Positions 35,602 to 49,328 of a stretch of 64,000 nucleotides of DNA are shown here, in pieces. Position 1 is the first letter of the stretch. Every line of letters starts with the position of its first letter. Under the pieces are notes generated by a model. That model was not told where the DNA came from. It was given only the letters and a program-made list of their open reading frames with translations, and searched no databases. Source of the stretch: Diplosphaera chodatii (taxonomy: Eukaryota > Chlorophyta > Trebouxiophyceae > Prasiolales > Stichococcaceae); assembly GCA_032358165.1 (NCBI GenBank), contig JAALGY010000017.1, forward strand, positions 248,001 to 312,000, written 5' to 3'. A program made the position numbers and the translations under genes.

Positions 35602-38600
35602 ATGGCTGACCGCACAGCGTCATGCATGCCGCGCATGACCATCACCGACCTGCCAACGGATATTCTCAGCAGCATCACACGACATATCCAGCAGGAGGCC
35701 TGGCAGCGTGATAAGAACCTGGACGACATTGCAGCTCTGCGCAGCGTGTGCCGCTCACTGCGCCTTGCTGTGGATCTCATCGTGACACATGCCAGACTCC
35801 ATCCTAACGTAGACAGCAGAGAGCTGCGCAGTGTCACACAACGATTCGCAGGTGCCTGAATACCGTTCGTGCCTTCTGTGGTGCAGTTGATGCTCAGTTT
35901 GGCGCATCAGGGTTTGCTTGTTGCAAATTGTGTGCAGCACAGCTACAGGCGCGGCTCGTTAGCCAACTTCGATACCTTTACCCCCGCAGGCCTGGAAGTT
36001 GTCAAGCTGCAGCAGCTGCATAACAGCACCGTGGACCCGATGCTGGATGCGCTTGCTGTCCTGCCACACCTTCGCAGCCTCGACGTGCCGTAAGCAAGTT
36101 TTCACAAGCGCCATGTCTGCACAGCTGTACTTGCTGCACTTGTTGATGCATTGCCGCAGCAGATCTTACATGCTGAAGGCCAGATATTCTGCCATCATGC
36201 ATCTCAGCAAGTCTAGTCCACAGCATGGATTCGTAGCACTGCATTGCAGTGCAAATTCCGCCGACAGCTGCAAATCCGGCAGGCAGCTGCATGCACTGGT
36301 CAATCCACCACCAGATGTCATTCTTGGCCGCAGGATATTCGCGGTCATGCACCTGTGGGACTGGACACGACTCAGCGGCCTGACGCGGCTGGTGCTGCGG
36401 CACACCGGGGCCGAGGACCGCCCGCACAGCCAGCTGCTGGCCTTCGTGCTGTCGCGGCTGACGGCGCTGCGGTCGCTGGTCCTGGCCGGCGACCCCACGC
36501 CCGAGCTGAACGCCATAGGTGGGGCCCGCCTGTGGCGAGGACCAGGCCAGCTGCGCCTCCCTGGGCTTGGCCACCAGTGCTGAAAAGTGTCCCAACATGT
36601 GGCTGTACCATGCTTGGCGCATTGAAAAGCCATTCACTCCACACTCCTGTTTGGGTACATAGAACTGATTATCTAAGAAAATAGTCGTTTACGCTGCAGA
36701 TGGAAAGGACCTGACCAGGCTATCACGGCTGACGCACCTGGATCTGGGGGTTGCCAAGCACGTGGCGGCATTGGCGGCCCAGCTGCCAAATCTGCAGTCG
36801 CTGGCGCTGCATCTCTCAAAACCAGACCCATATGCCCCGGTAAGTGATACTCTCCTCAGCTTCGGATCAACAGCCAGTGCAGTGCCCTGCAGCACGATGA
36901 CAAGATGTGTTGCTGGTTGTTGCGCTGAGCTGACATGCACACAGCCGGGTCATGACTGTGCCGACTGCAAGTTCGGAGACCCTCCATGAAGGCGCATTCC
37001 TGACATGCCTTCGCATCAAAGCATGTCTGCAGTCTCCACACGCAGGCCCCAACACAGCAGGAGGACCTATCGGTCCTGAACTCGCTGACGGGGCTGACAC
37101 GGCTGTGCTTGTCCGCCAACCTGGGAGATCCTCAGCTGGAGTCGCTGAGGCTCGGTGCCGACATCATGGTGAGCTGTTGCTGAAAATCAAGGTTTCGTGG
37201 CACACTCACACCTGCAGTTGTGCACTCAGTGGGCATCTTGAACAGGCACCCTCCTAGCCATGAGTTCTGGTCGTCTGTCAACATTACATGGTCATGGAGG
37301 GCGGCCTGCAGTCACATGCCCAAGCCCTACACAAATGGGACTGATGTCTGTCACAGTTGGACTTGACAGGACTAGAGCCGGTGTGTGCTGAGGGACTGCA
37401 TCCTCACTTGTCATCGCAGCCGTCTGTACCGCATGCCTGACAGGCTGCAGCTGTTTCGCGCAGACCTCCCTCCGCAAGACGCCCAAGTTTGACATCGTCG
37501 CCCAGTTCCTGGCGCCGCTGCAGGATAGCTGCCGCCTGGCGTCGCTGCACCTGCGGGCCCAGCCACCGCATGTGTACAGCATCGACAGGTGCTGCCACAC
37601 TGCAGCACAATTTGTTGCTTTTCTTGAGAAGGCTGCAGCATGCCCAATCCGGCCCACGACAGTCGACATCGGTATGCTTCCAGATGTGCAGGGTGCGTGT
37701 GACTGGCAGCCTTCCAGAGGCGGCTCTGCTGCCGCGCGACAGCCTGCGGGAGCTACGGCTCATTGACTGTGAGGTGACGGCTGACGCTGCGGCCAAGCTG
37801 GCAGTTGTCGCGGGGCGCCTGCGCGTGCTGCACTTGGTGCGGTGAGTGGCATCGCATAACCACTGACATAAGCAAATCTAGTGGTGTCCAGGCTGCCAGA
37901 ACAGTGGCACCATACTCTACTGTCTGATAGACGCAGGGCGGAGACATGGGTGGCTGCACGAGCGTTTGGCCAACACGAAGGGCATGCATGCAGGTGCCAT
38001 GGGGCTCTGGAACAGCTGCTGCAGGCGGCGATGGTGGTGGAGGACGTTTCGCTGCAGGGTGCAGTCTGCGAGAGCGAGCTGCTGGCGGCGCTGCATCCCG
38101 CCGCTGGGACTCTCAGAGCGCTGGATGCTGCCAATGTGCTGGATGATGTGCGTCTGTGTACAGTGCGATAACTGCTTTGACTGCAGTCAGACTTGTCGGT
38201 CATCAAGGAGTGCTCGGACCTGTGTCAATGCCGGCTGACGCCCATCTGACAAGTCTGCTACCAGTCCTCACACCACTGCTCTGTGCTCTAAATGTAGCAA
38301 CCTCAGACGTGTGGTGCAACAAGGTGCAGCTTGCCAATATGAGCGCTACCGCACATGCCCCCCAGGTGTCAAAGAAGGACGCAGAGCACATGGTGGCGAA
38401 GGGGCTGACGAGCCTGACCACGAGCGGCGGTGAAGTGCGTATGGAGGCCGTCGGGGCGGTTGCGCAGCTGGCGCAGCTGCGGCGGCTGCGCCTGAGGTAC
38501 CCCCGGACAGCGGCCGAGCCGCGTCTGAGTCGGCTGTCGGCGCTGACCCGGCTGACCAGCCTGCAACTCTCAGGTGGCATATCAACTGCAGATGTGAGGA

Positions 38601-39607
38601 TATTGTGCACTGTGTAATAGACATCTTGCTTCAGCGTAGCCTACACGAAGCCCGTGTGTATGCTGACCAAACTTGACCTGCCAGGTTTCACTATGGCCAC
38701 CGTCACCGGCGCCTGGCTGGCTGCGCTGGCGGCCGCCCGGGTGCCGCTGCGGGAGCTGCGTCTGTGCGGGCATGGTGTGAGGCCCGGTGCGCTTCGCTGC
38801 CGGGCCGCCTGATCTGTGTGCCTACACGCTGCCTGGCTGCACCTCTGCGCATGCGGCAGCAGCGGCCCGCTGTTGCACAGCCGCGCCTTAGTGTGCCGCC
38901 ACGCCGGTCTCAGCAAGTAGATTGCATGCCTTTGCTCTTCTCGCCTACTGTGTTGCAGTATGTTGCCATCACTCAGCTGAAATGCCGAGCGGGTGCCTCT
39001 TGCAGGGCATGGTGCCGAGGCCGCCATCGGCCGGCTGACGTGCCTCACCAGCCTGCACATGTCAGTGCAGCGGCACAGAGATGACCCGCTGAGCACGCTG
39101 CAGCTGGAGCTGCTGGGCGGGGGCGGCGGCAGCGGACCGGGCTCAAGCTGCAGCAGCAATGGCAGTGGCCGCGCTGCCGCCAGACGCAACATGGGCCTGC
39201 AGGAGCTGACGCTGGAGTGCTGGGGGCGGCTGTCAGACAGTGAGCTGGCGGCGGCGGCGGCGGCGCTGCCGGACCTGAGGCGGCTGGAAGTAGTTGAAGA
39301 ACCTGGGGAGACCTGGCAGTCGCTTGGGGGTCTCTGTGGCACGGGGCTGGCGGCATTTGGCGCATGTCGGCGGCTGCGGGACGTCGTGCTGCGGGGCTGC
39401 GGCTGCCTGAAGGGGGAGCAGCTGGCGGAGCAGCTGCCGCAGGTCGGTTGCCTGTCCAGCCTGCGGGTTGAGGGCTGCCCCAGGGTGGACAGCAGCGCCA
39501 TCAGGCGGCTGCAGGCAGCATTCAGGGACGAGCACGGGCGCCACCTGCGGGTGGAGCTGCTGCGTGAGGATGTCTATTTTGATGAACATGGCGATGACCT
39601 GTTCTAA
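35602..39607 (+). CDS. FL7: F-box-like/LRR protein
   Basis: Exons: 35602-35851, 35990-36089, 36334-36518, 36700-36839, 37046-37168, 37464-37588, 37692-37841, 37994-38147, 38366-38573, 38685-38786, 39006-39607; 2139 nt, 712 residues, open throughout. Exon 1 is the long F-box form (LPTDILSSITRHIQQEAW). Exon 6 starts ACC instead of the usual GTG but keeps the 125-nt length of FL6. Exon 9 is two residues shorter than usual at the HLAALTGLTSL motif (HMVAKGLTSL). The last exon ends with LQAAFRDEHGRHL plus an acidic tail. Intron 2 uses GTAAGC and intron 4 GTAAGT, close to the consensus. Probable SCF receptor. Confidence 0.84.
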
Positions 39608-39989
39608 ACGTGAGGCTAGCTATCTTTGGTGATACATGGATAGTCTGTGTACTCGTTACGAGTGACCGAGATTCTTGGACGTATCCCAGTACTGCAGCAT
39701 GGGTCATCTTGCAGTGGGCCTGCAAAGCGCAGAGAGGAAGGACATGCAGCTGCCAATGAACACTGTCCCAGTTCTTGCAAGCATCAAGCCTCTAATACCT
39801 GCTCGCTTTGCAAGGTCACAACGCTGTGTCACTTATTGATGTGTCGATGTGAACGATTGGCTGCCTTTGGACATTGAGCACTCTGGAACCAGCGATCAAC
39901 ATTCGAGCTCTGTCGCGTGTTGTCGTTAACGTATCAACAACTCACGCAGTACACAAGTTGCTGGCAGGAGCGCAATCATACCAGATCAC
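39608..39989. other. Intergenic gap FL7/FL8
   Basis: I see no exon, repeat or clear shared element in these 382 bp. Confidence 0.5.
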
Positions 39990-42900
39990 ATGGCGCCACG
40001 CACGCCAATCAGTGATCTGCCTTCAGATCTGCTCAGCTGTGTCACATGCCACATACATCAGGATGATGTCGCAGCATTGCGGAGCGTATGCCGCTCGCTG
40101 CGCCGTGCTGTGGACCTCGCCAAGACGAATGTAGTTTTCCATCCCAATGTGGATGCCGTCGAGCTGCGCAGCACCATACGACGCTGCACAGGTGATAATG
40201 TACCAATGCAAAAAATCAGTTGCATCAGAACGCCAATGTACGTTCAGCAGTGCGCACTCAGCAACTGCATTTAGCACATGTGCGTCACATGGCTGCGGAC
40301 CAGGCGCGAACCCGTGCAGTAGTGCGTTGCATCACTGCAGGCCTGCACACCGTCAAGCTTCAGCAGCTCCACCCCGAAGCTGCTGCAGCAACGCTAGACG
40401 CGCTGGCGGATCTGCAGCGCCTCCACAGCCTCGACATGCCGTGAGCAGTAATGTGCAACTGCACCACTGCGTGCCTGTATGTTGCTTGGCTTGCAGCAGC
40501 GCTGTGCAACCACTAATTTATGGTTTGCGCACTGATGGTGATGAAGTCGCATACGTTGTTACGCATACATCTTCACATGTAGATCCCACAGTCCCCATCA
40601 GATGGACCACAATCGCCGCTAGCTTGGCAACTGGGGTGGCCCGAAAAAAGTCTGCTTGCAACCAGTCACTCTTCTTCAGCTGTCAAACTGTGCTGCAGGA
40701 TGTTCGAGGGCATGCTGCTGGGGGACTGGACACAGCTCAGCGGCCTGACGCACCTGGCGCTGCGAAGTGTCAAGGAGAGCCACCACGGCACGCTGGTTGC
40801 CGTGCTGCCACAACTGACAGCTCTGCAGTCGCTCGTGCTCGACGACTGCTACCGGTACCCGAACCGAGGGCTGCTGACTGCTGGTAGGGTCGACGCCTGC
40901 TACAGCGTAAAAGTGAAGCACAATGTCCAATGGCCACCCTTTGGTTGCATAGCTGCACCTGTACTCGCTCGCTGCCAATGCTGCCTATGTGGCAAATTTA
41001 GATGAAGCACCATCGATGCACTGTGAGTCCTCGTGGATGCTTCAGCTTCCTGCTGCTGCAGACGTGCAGCAATTCACAAGCATGTCGCAACTCACACATC
41101 TGGACCTGGGGAAAGCAGAGGGCGTTGCCGCCCTCGCGCCGCAGCTGCCGAACCTGCAGTCATTGGCGCTGCGCCTGAGCTACCCAGATCGTCAGGCAAG
41201 TGCTGCTGCTCCAGCTGCAACCACCTCCATGGCACCGTCATCTGCTCATGACAGTAGACACATGTATGCGTTCTGGAGCATCTTGTGAGCTGGAGGGCAC
41301 ATACATATGCTATTTGGTCACAAGCCCCTTGGAGCATGTATATCAGAGCGTAGTTTCAGGGCATACATGTGCTGCAACATAATGCTGCTCGCTAGGCCCT
41401 CAGTGTCGTATCTGTTGGATCTGCAGAAGCAGACCGCCTTGTTGAGGGAGCTGTCGGGGCTGAATGCCATGACGAGGTTGAGACAGCTGCACCTCACGGC
41501 AGACGTGCGCGATGCCCGCCTGGACTGCCTGCAACTTGGTGCCAACATCATGGTGATCATGTAGAGATAGATCCGGGGCTGGCAGTTTGCCTGCTCAAGC
41601 TCAGTCTTGAGTCGATAGCCCCCGGCACCACGGCTGCAAGGCTCAACTCGGCAAACGACTGCAGGGCTGTGCAAATGCTAACGCCATATAGCTTTGCGCA
41701 CTGCATGGCCGGTTGGTGTCTGTCCACCTGATTGGTCACAGCGGTCTGCAGGCGTTTGCATAAAGAAACCGACACAACCAAAATGTTTTCCAATGGGTTT
41801 TCGGTTCCGTGCAGGTGTCATTCCACAACACGACGACCGGGGGATCCGAATGCGCCCCATGGCAAGGCCGGAGGCTGCCGCTGGGAGGCATCTCCCAGCT
41901 GACAGAGCTGAGAGCAGAGTATTGGCGCCATCCTGTGTGTGGCAGGTGTTCTTCTCGTTGGCACAGTTGTTTCCCACACACCTCACGAATTATGTGGTGT
42001 GTCAAGTGAACGAAGCAGCCTAGCGCCTGCGGGCTGATGCCCTTGCCAATGCATGCCCACCCCTGGTGCTTGTTCAAGCTGGTCTGGTGTCTGGAACATG
42101 TGTCGTGAGAGTTGCGACCTAGCAACCAGGCTTTCAGTTTGATGCTATCCAGTGTCCTTGTCATTGGCCTGTGGGATGACATCATGTTCACCTTCCGCTT
42201 CGTTGGCGCTCTGATTTCCCAGATGGGCAAGCAGGCACCTGCTGAGCATGCTCTGAGACGTTTTACTCAAAACTAAAACGTGAATGACATCAATGGATGC
42301 AGGAACTGTGCATTCTGCAACCAGGGGTCGTACTACATACGAAGTCATGCAAATGCGCAGGCACAGTGAAGGCGGCAACCTGGAGGCAGCTCCATCATTC
42401 GACACTCTTCAGGACTTCCGTATGTACCTCAGTGGTGGCATGGAGCCTGATTGTGTGACGCGACTGGCGACCGTTGCAAGGCGCCTGCGCGTGCTGCACA
42501 TAAAGCGGTGAGCGAGGCGCATGCTCACAAGTAGTGTCACCAGGCGGGGCATTGATGTGCTAGCTAGCTGGCAGGGTGCTCATGGAACGGTGCTGTATGG
42601 ATACGCTGACACGACGCCCAATCAGGCACATCAGCCAACTTGCAGATCCTTTTCAGCAGCGTTCCTTCACAGCGTGGCCTCCGCCAGTCGATTTGAGGCC
42701 GGGACGGTGCCCTTGACTTGCAGGTGTTCAAAGGTGCTGGCTCCAGTGTTAGAAGCGGCTGTCGCTGTGGAAGAGGTGTCGCTGCAGGCCGCAGACGGCG
42801 GCGGTGAGCTGCTGGCCGCGTTGAGACCCGCCGCCGGGACTCTGAGAGACCTGAAGATCAGCAGCCTGTTGTCACCAGCTCCAATTTTCAGAGTGCGCAT

Positions 42901-44300
42901 CACGCACTGTTGGACCCATTGCCCGAGCGCATGAGGCTGCTCATTGATGAGGCAGGCTCTGCCAAAGCTCGCACACTCAGCCCAGGGGCTCTAACTTCTG
43001 GCCTGTCAGCTGACGATCGTTGAACAGCTTGCCGCCCTTCTGCAGCTGCGGGGCTCAGACGCGGAGCACCTAGCGGCGTTGACAGGGCTGACAAGCCTGG
43101 TCTATGGCGCTTATGATGAGGGGTGCAATGCCATCGGAGCAATTGCGCAGCTGACACGGCTGCGCAGCTTGCGGCTGCAGTGTCCAACCACATTCAACGA
43201 CAGACTGCTGATGCAGCTGTCGACGCTGCGCCGCCTCACCAGCTTGGAGATATCATCAGGTACCAACCTCGCAGACAGATGGGTAGCGTGTCCTCGTATC
43301 TGCTCATCATACGCCGCCTGACAGCTAGCTGCCCAGTTGCCAACGTGCAGCATGGCAGACGGAAGACACGTATGACGGTTGCGTTCCAGCCCACAGTTGG
43401 TGACACACGGACATCCAGCGGCGCTTGGCTGGCAGCGCTTGCCGCAGGCCAGGTGCCGCTGCGGGAGCTGCGGCTGTGCAACGGCGCCATCCTGGCTGGT
43501 GAGCTTCCAGCTTGTGCTGCGCCTGGGCTGCTGGCGCTGTTGTGCAAGCGGACAGTGCTAGCTGTGTTCTGTCCCATGTGGCAGCGGAAATCGGACGAGT
43601 CTTGCGTCTCCATCCCATGGCTGTCTGTGCATAATGAATGTCGCCATGCTTGCGCGGAGTAGTATTGGGCGATCGGGTGACAACATACCCCACCGCTTGG
43701 GCTATCGGATGCTGCACATTGAGCATTCTGCTGTCTGCTGTAGGGTGCGGTGCCGAGGCGGCCATCGGCCAGCTGACACGCCTCACCAGCCTGCATCTGT
43801 CCATCGACCAAGCCCAGCCGCTTGCAGAGTCCCCGCCGCTGCAGCTGCAGCTGCTGGGCAGCAATGCAACCACGAGCAGTGGGGCCGGCTGCAGCCCTGC
43901 TGTTGCGGGACGCAACACGGGCCTGCAGGAATTGACACTGGACATTGCTGGGCGGCTGACCGATTGTGAGCTGGCGGCGGCGGCTGGGGCGCTGCCGGAC
44001 CTGAGGCAGCTAAGCATCTATGCACACCGGCCTGAGGTGATGCCGCTGCACGGCCTGTGCGGTGCGGGGCTGGCAGCCTTCAGCGCCTGCCGGCGGCTGC
44101 GGCACATCGCACTGGAGGACTGCGCTGATTTGGAGGGACAGCAGCTGGTGAAACAGGTGCCGCAGCTCGCAGCCCTCGTCAGCCTGCAGCTTGAGCGGTG
44201 CCCCAGGGTGGACACCGGCAGCGAGACGACGCTGCAGGCAGCGTTTCGGGCAAAGCAGTACCGTGCACTGCAGCTGGTATCATTTTCATGCCGCTACTAG
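39990..44300 (+). CDS. FL8: F-box-like/LRR protein
   Basis: Exons: 39990-40191, 40341-40440, 40699-40883, 41062-41195, 41427-41552, 41815-41945, 42361-42507, 42724-42892, 43046-43259, 43397-43498, 43744-44300; 2067 nt, 688 residues. Exon 1 is the short F-box form (LPSDLLSCVTCHIHQDDVAA). Intron 4 has a GC donor (CAG|GCAAGT), and intron 10 ends in TAG. Exon 8 is longer than usual (169 nt). The last exon (557 nt) has a short linker and lacks part of the usual spacer, but keeps PDLRQLSIYAH and the cap LQAAFRAKQYRAL, with GRHL partly lost. Intron 6 is unusually long (415 bp) with no coding content. Probable SCF receptor. Confidence 0.83.
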
Positions 44301-44785
44301 ACCCTGATGGCCAATTTTTGGTCACTATTGCTTTGACTCCTTGAGGGCAAGAGCACACGCCGTCCACTTGCATTCAGCAAGATGTATGTTATCGTCAATC
44401 CTGACGCTGCAGCAGTGAGCACTGCGGACCTCACGGCGGCAACCAAGCATTGCCAAAGATGCTGTCAGCAGCTGGACAACAACTAGACTCATCAGCTGTC
44501 CTGGCAACCTGAAGATCTCCGGAGACGGATTAGCTGTGCAGTCAATTAGCAAGAGGCTGACATCGATTTTCGGTCCAGGGTATCGAGTATGCATGCATGT
44601 CAGGTTGTCAGCTGGTCAGGTGCACGGGTCAGCAGGCAAATAATCGCTTCCAAGCTGCGTTGTCAAGCTCTGCCGCTTTCGCCGTGCATGCTACTGCATT
44701 TCTAGGGAGCAGGCTGGTCGCACCAACCTGCTGCACAAGCGAATGCAAGCATTTTGCCAGCGCCAGCGCCAACATTGCGAGTCAT
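44301..44785. other. Intergenic gap FL8/FL9
   Basis: No exon is seen in these 485 bp. A frame in phase with FL9 exon 1 is open from 44597, so a longer N-terminus is conceivable. GCATGCATGTCAGGTTGTCAGC at 44591-44612 is a weak relative of the shared element. Confidence 0.45.
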
Positions 44786-47700
44786 ATGGTGCCGTGTCTG
44801 CCGATTCAGATGCTGCCAGAAGATCTGTTCGGCCGCGTCGCAGACCTTCTGAGTCAGGATGACATCGCAGCTCTGCGCGGCGTGTGCCAATCGCTGCGCC
44901 TTGCCGTGGATCTGTCCACAACCCATGCCACACTGCACCCAAATGCGAGCGCTGACGAGCTGCGCAGTATCACAAACCGCTGCACAGGTTTCAGCTAACC
45001 CGAAGCGCTCGTACAGCACGGGCACATCCTGCAGATCGCCTGCAGCAAACGCACCATGCAAATGCTTTATATGGCTGCGGCTCCCTGGTGAAGCTCTCTG
45101 CTTACTGTCAGTGCAGGCCTGCACAGCATCAAGCTTCAGCGACTTCATCCTGGCGCTGCTAAAGCAACGCTGGATGCGCTTGCAGCCATGCAGCACCTGC
45201 GCAGCCTCGACATGCCGTGAGTAGTGCTTTGCTGCAGCACCAATCCGCGCATTGCACACCTGTTTGTTCACCACATAGACCAGCAAGGGATGCACCAACG
45301 TCATCGACCAGCCCGGCCCTGCATCCGCATGTACTTTTCCCAAGACCCCACAAACCTCTCTTTCCCATGACGGCCACCAGATGCAGCCAACCATGGACAG
45401 TGTCGTGGCTGTGTTCTCCCACATCTTTCAAGCAGCAGTCGGCAACCGTCACTCTTCTTCAGCTGTGTGCCCCTTTGCTGCAGGATGTTGCACGACATGC
45501 AGCTGGGGGACTGGACGCGGCTCAGCCGCCTGACAGGCCTGACGCTGCGAAGCGTCAACCACAGCCACCATGGCACCCTGGTGGCAACGCTGCCGCGACT
45601 GACGGCGCTGCGCTCGCTTGTGCTTGTCAAATCGCGCTGGATGGTGCTGCTGGATGCAGGTGAGCTGCTGCAGGATCTGCGGCATATGTCCAGGCCCAGC
45701 TCCTTTGGGGCTACAAGCCACTGAGTACATGAGCATTGGAGCGCTCAGCTGGTGCTGCACAGATGCAGCAGCCTTCAAGCCTAGGGAGCTGAGATCAAAC
45801 TCCAGGCTGTGAATGTGCTGCTTCTACCACCCCTGCTCTGCCTGATGCTGCAGATATGCAGCCGCTCGCAAGCCTCTCGCGGCTGACACATCTGGACCTG
45901 GGGTCCACCGACGGCGTGGCCGCGCTGGCGGCCCAGCTGCCCAACCTGCAGTCGCTGGCGCTACAACTCGGCAGCAGCCCCCAGGCGCTCCCTGTTTCCC
46001 AGCGTGTGGTACTGCAGTCTGCTGTAATCCGCGCCAGTCTGCACGCCAGTCTGCTGCAATCCACGCCATCCTTGATGTACATGCCTGCATGTCAGCTGTG
46101 ACATCGGCGCCACCTTGGGGGCTGTTCCACCAGATGTGCCCGTGCCAGACTGCTACACCGAGAACACTTGATACAAGCGTGACAGGTGGTATGTCCACAC
46201 ATGCAGGCCGCGTCGCAGAAGGAGCTGTCCACGCTGAGTTCTCTGACGAAGCTAAAACATCTGTCCCTGGCGGCAAGCCTCACCGATGCACATTTGGCCT
46301 CCCTCTCACTGGGCGCCAATGTTGCGGTGCGGCCATCGGATCTAAAGGGGTTTTGCACATTGGACTTCCAGACATGCTGTGGGTTGCACTGTGTTCACAG
46401 GGAACGCTGAATGTGCATCGAAGCCAACAAGACAGGGAGTATGCCATGTTGCTGGCAATGCGTGGATGTGCCGAAAGAGTGGGAGGCTTCGCATCTCTTG
46501 CTCTTCCGCTTGGCCACATGATCTGTGGGTGATGTGGCACACCCACGCCAAGGAGCAGCTTCTGTGCCGCTGCCATGCTGCGATGAAGGCGGTGCCCTGC
46601 CGGGTGACGAACTACAGCTGTCTGCTGCAGGTGTCGTTCAGCGACGTGCCCATCCCCCAGTCCCAGGCTCCGCTGCCGCACGACGCGATGCTGCCGCTGC
46701 AAGGCATCCGCCACCTGGCGGCGCTGCAAGTCTGGGCTAACCCGCCAAACATCTGCTGCCGGTGACCGACTTGCTGGTTGCAACTGCCAGCCGTTGCATA
46801 CTCACGAGAGCGCTTTGCTGTTTGGAAGCTTGACGCTGCAGCATCATCTGAACCGCAGCGTGTGGGTGTGCAGGTACAATCAGGGTGGCGTTCTGGAGGC
46901 GACTCCGCCGTACGATAAGCTGCTGGAGCTGCGGCTCGAGTCGTGTGATATCACAGCCGCTGTGGACAAGCTTGCAGCAGTTGCAGGGCGCCTGCGGGTG
47001 CTGCACATCAAGCGGTATGTTGTGTTGGTCTCATCCAGATAGGCTTCAAAATTGCCGCACCTAAGGCTCATCATAGTAGATCAGCACCCCTGCAGTAGAA
47101 GTTTCATAAGGGTGTGTGCTGCGCCATGCAAGCGTGCGACCCGTATCAAAGGCCATGTTGCACCATAAATGCTGTGCAAGCAGGTGCCGTGGGGCCTTCG
47201 TGCAGCTGCTGTGTGCAGCGGTCGCGGCGGAAGATGTGGCGCTGTGGTGCGGCGACGCCGGCGGGAAGCTGCTGCAGGCGCTGCGCCCCGCTGCCGGGTC
47301 CCTCAGAACGCTCGACATCACTCGCCAGGCAAGTGACCTGCACATGGGGCCCATACCTGTAACTCATAATGCGTGTGCATGTGCTCGACTGACGGCTGCT
47401 GTGGCGGGTGCCCCTTGTGGCACTGCAGCAGTCAGCTGGTCCTGTTGGAAAACCTGAAAGCACATGGCTGCTGACTGGTTGGCTGGCGGCAGCTCGACTA
47501 CGCTGTGCTGAACGCGTCTGGCTGGAAGCCTACCTCACTGCAGCTCCCCTGCTGCAGGCGCATGAACACTGGGACGCAGAGCGGCTTGCCGAGTTCACAG
47601 GGCTGACGAAGCTGGCCTATCGTACTGACGACACGGGGACCGACGCTATTGGGGCAATGGCGGGGCTGACGCGGCTGCGGGAGCTGCAGCTGGGCGCCCC

Positions 47701-48879
47701 GTCGCTGCTCAGCGACCGCAGCCTCGCCAGGCTGTCGACCCTCAGCCGCCTGACCAGCCTGGACATCGCAGGTGGAGCCTCTGCGGGTGTGATGACCCGT
47801 GCTGCGCAATGGTCCCGCCACATGTGCATCAGGCCCACTTCGTTGTGCTGAAGCACCTGACAGGCGCAGCACTGCATGGCGGCTGCTGGCAAGCTCGGGC
47901 TTGCAACCACCAGTCAAGCCAGCTGGCACGATGTAGAGCATGTAGGCAATGGAGTGCAGACAAGCTGGACGACTTGGCACAGCCTGTCGGCATGCCACGG
48001 TGTCGTTGCCGGCTTGCGCAGGCGACCACCACGGGAGTGTAAGCGGCGGCTTCCTCGCAGCGTTGGCGGCAGCCCGGATCCCGCTGCGGCACCTGCGGCT
48101 GATAGATGGCGCCATAACCCCAGGTGACCCTCATGTTCTTGGGCCCTTTTCACAGGGCGTTCATGGTACATGCTTGCTGCAATTGGCTGCCTGGTACATG
48201 GCTGCAGTCTACCACATGTCTACCAACACAGTCGAGGACTGACTTCAAGCTGAAGAGGTGAAAGGCAGCCACAGAGCAACTGGGATGGGTTGGCACATCG
48301 CTGCAATCAGAAGCGTTTCTGCCCGTTGCAGGGTGTGGCGCTGAGGCCGCCATTGGCCGGCTGACGCGCCTCACCAGCCTGCACATGTCGGTTCGGCGGG
48401 TGCTCCAGCAGCCGCCGTCTGTGGAGGACGGCTCACTGCTTGTGCCACTGCAGCTGCAGCTGCTGGGCTGCGGCAGCACAGCGCGAGGCGGCGGCGGTGC
48501 AACCGGCCGCAACACAAGTCTGCAAGACCTGACGCTTGCGTGCAATGGGCAGCTGTACGATGAGGAGCTGGCGGCGGCGGCTGTGGCGCTGCCGGACCTC
48601 AGGCAGCTGGAGCTCGGCGACCCCGGGAGCCTGCTGCGGGATCTGACTGGCGAGGGGCTAGCGGCCTTCAGCGCCTGCCGGCGGCTGCGCTGCATTTCGC
48701 TCGAGGGCTGTTGCGACCTGGACCGGCGGCAGCTGCTGGCGCATGTGCCGCGGATTGGCAGTCTTGACACCGTGATGCTCAGGGGTGACGACACCGTGGC
48801 AGATATGGCAGATATGCGGGAGTTGCAGGATGCATTTGCTGCCCAGCATGGTCGCTATCTAAGCATGCACAGCAATTGA
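44786..48879 (+). CDS. FL9: F-box-like/LRR protein
   Basis: Exons: 44786-44987, 45117-45216, 45484-45659, 45854-46008, 46207-46326, 46631-46761, 46874-47014, 47184-47328, 47558-47771, 48022-48123, 48332-48879; 2034 nt, 677 residues. Exon 1 is the short F-box form (LPEDLFGRVADLLSQDDIAA). Exon 4's donor is ambiguous: GTG|GTACTG at 46008 keeps phase, but an earlier site is possible. Exon 8 uses a GC donor (CAG|GCAAGT), the only GC site in the array outside intron 4. The last exon starts CGAEAAIGRLTRLTSLHMS and ends in a diverged cap (LQDAFAAQHGRYL). Probable SCF receptor. Confidence 0.8.
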
Positions 48880-49276
48880 GTCCATGGCATTGCCTGAAGC
48901 CCGCCGACTTAGTACATCCCACTCAGCGGTGCTGCTTTGTGCTTTCTTGTGCTTTCACAGACCTGCATGCAATAGCAACGTGATGAACAGAGGAGACTGG
49001 TGTGAGCTGCTGACAGCAAAATGTTCAACGAACCAATTGCTTGCTCGCATCTTTGTGGTATCCTGCGCATGAGCAGACCAACTAATTAACAGAGCATGGC
49101 AGACCTCTGCCATCCATCTCTGCCACTCGCCGCCAGCAGCAGCAGCATCACTGCGAGTACAGCAGCATGGCAGCTATCTGTGCATCGGTCATATCGTTGT
49201 GTTGACTATCAATGCAGGTCTCAAACTGCATACAGGCGACGGCCAGCACCGGCACGGCTGCAGGGTGGTGTCAAGA

Positions 49277-49292
49277 TGCAAGCCAGGTCAGC
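49277..49292 (+). promoter_or_regulatory. Shared upstream element, FL10 copy
   Basis: TGCAAGCCAGGTCAGC is identical over 16 nt to the FL1 and FL3 elements read on their coding strand, and lies 182 to 197 bp before the FL10 start codon. Confidence 0.45.
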
Positions 49293-49328
49293 ATCTTCGC
49301 ATGCATCTTCGCATGCATCCTCGCATGC
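49291..49328 (+). repeat. 12-bp tandem repeat upstream of FL10
   Basis: About three copies of GCATCTTCGCAT / GCATCCTCGCAT lie in a row directly after the shared element. If translated in the FL10 frame they give Ser-Ser-His-Ala repeats. Confidence 0.7.

Noticed and set aside
41946..42360. Extra gene inside the long intron 6 of FL8
   Set aside because: Short frames exist on both strands but none has a recognisable domain, and the flanking exon phases fit a simple intron.
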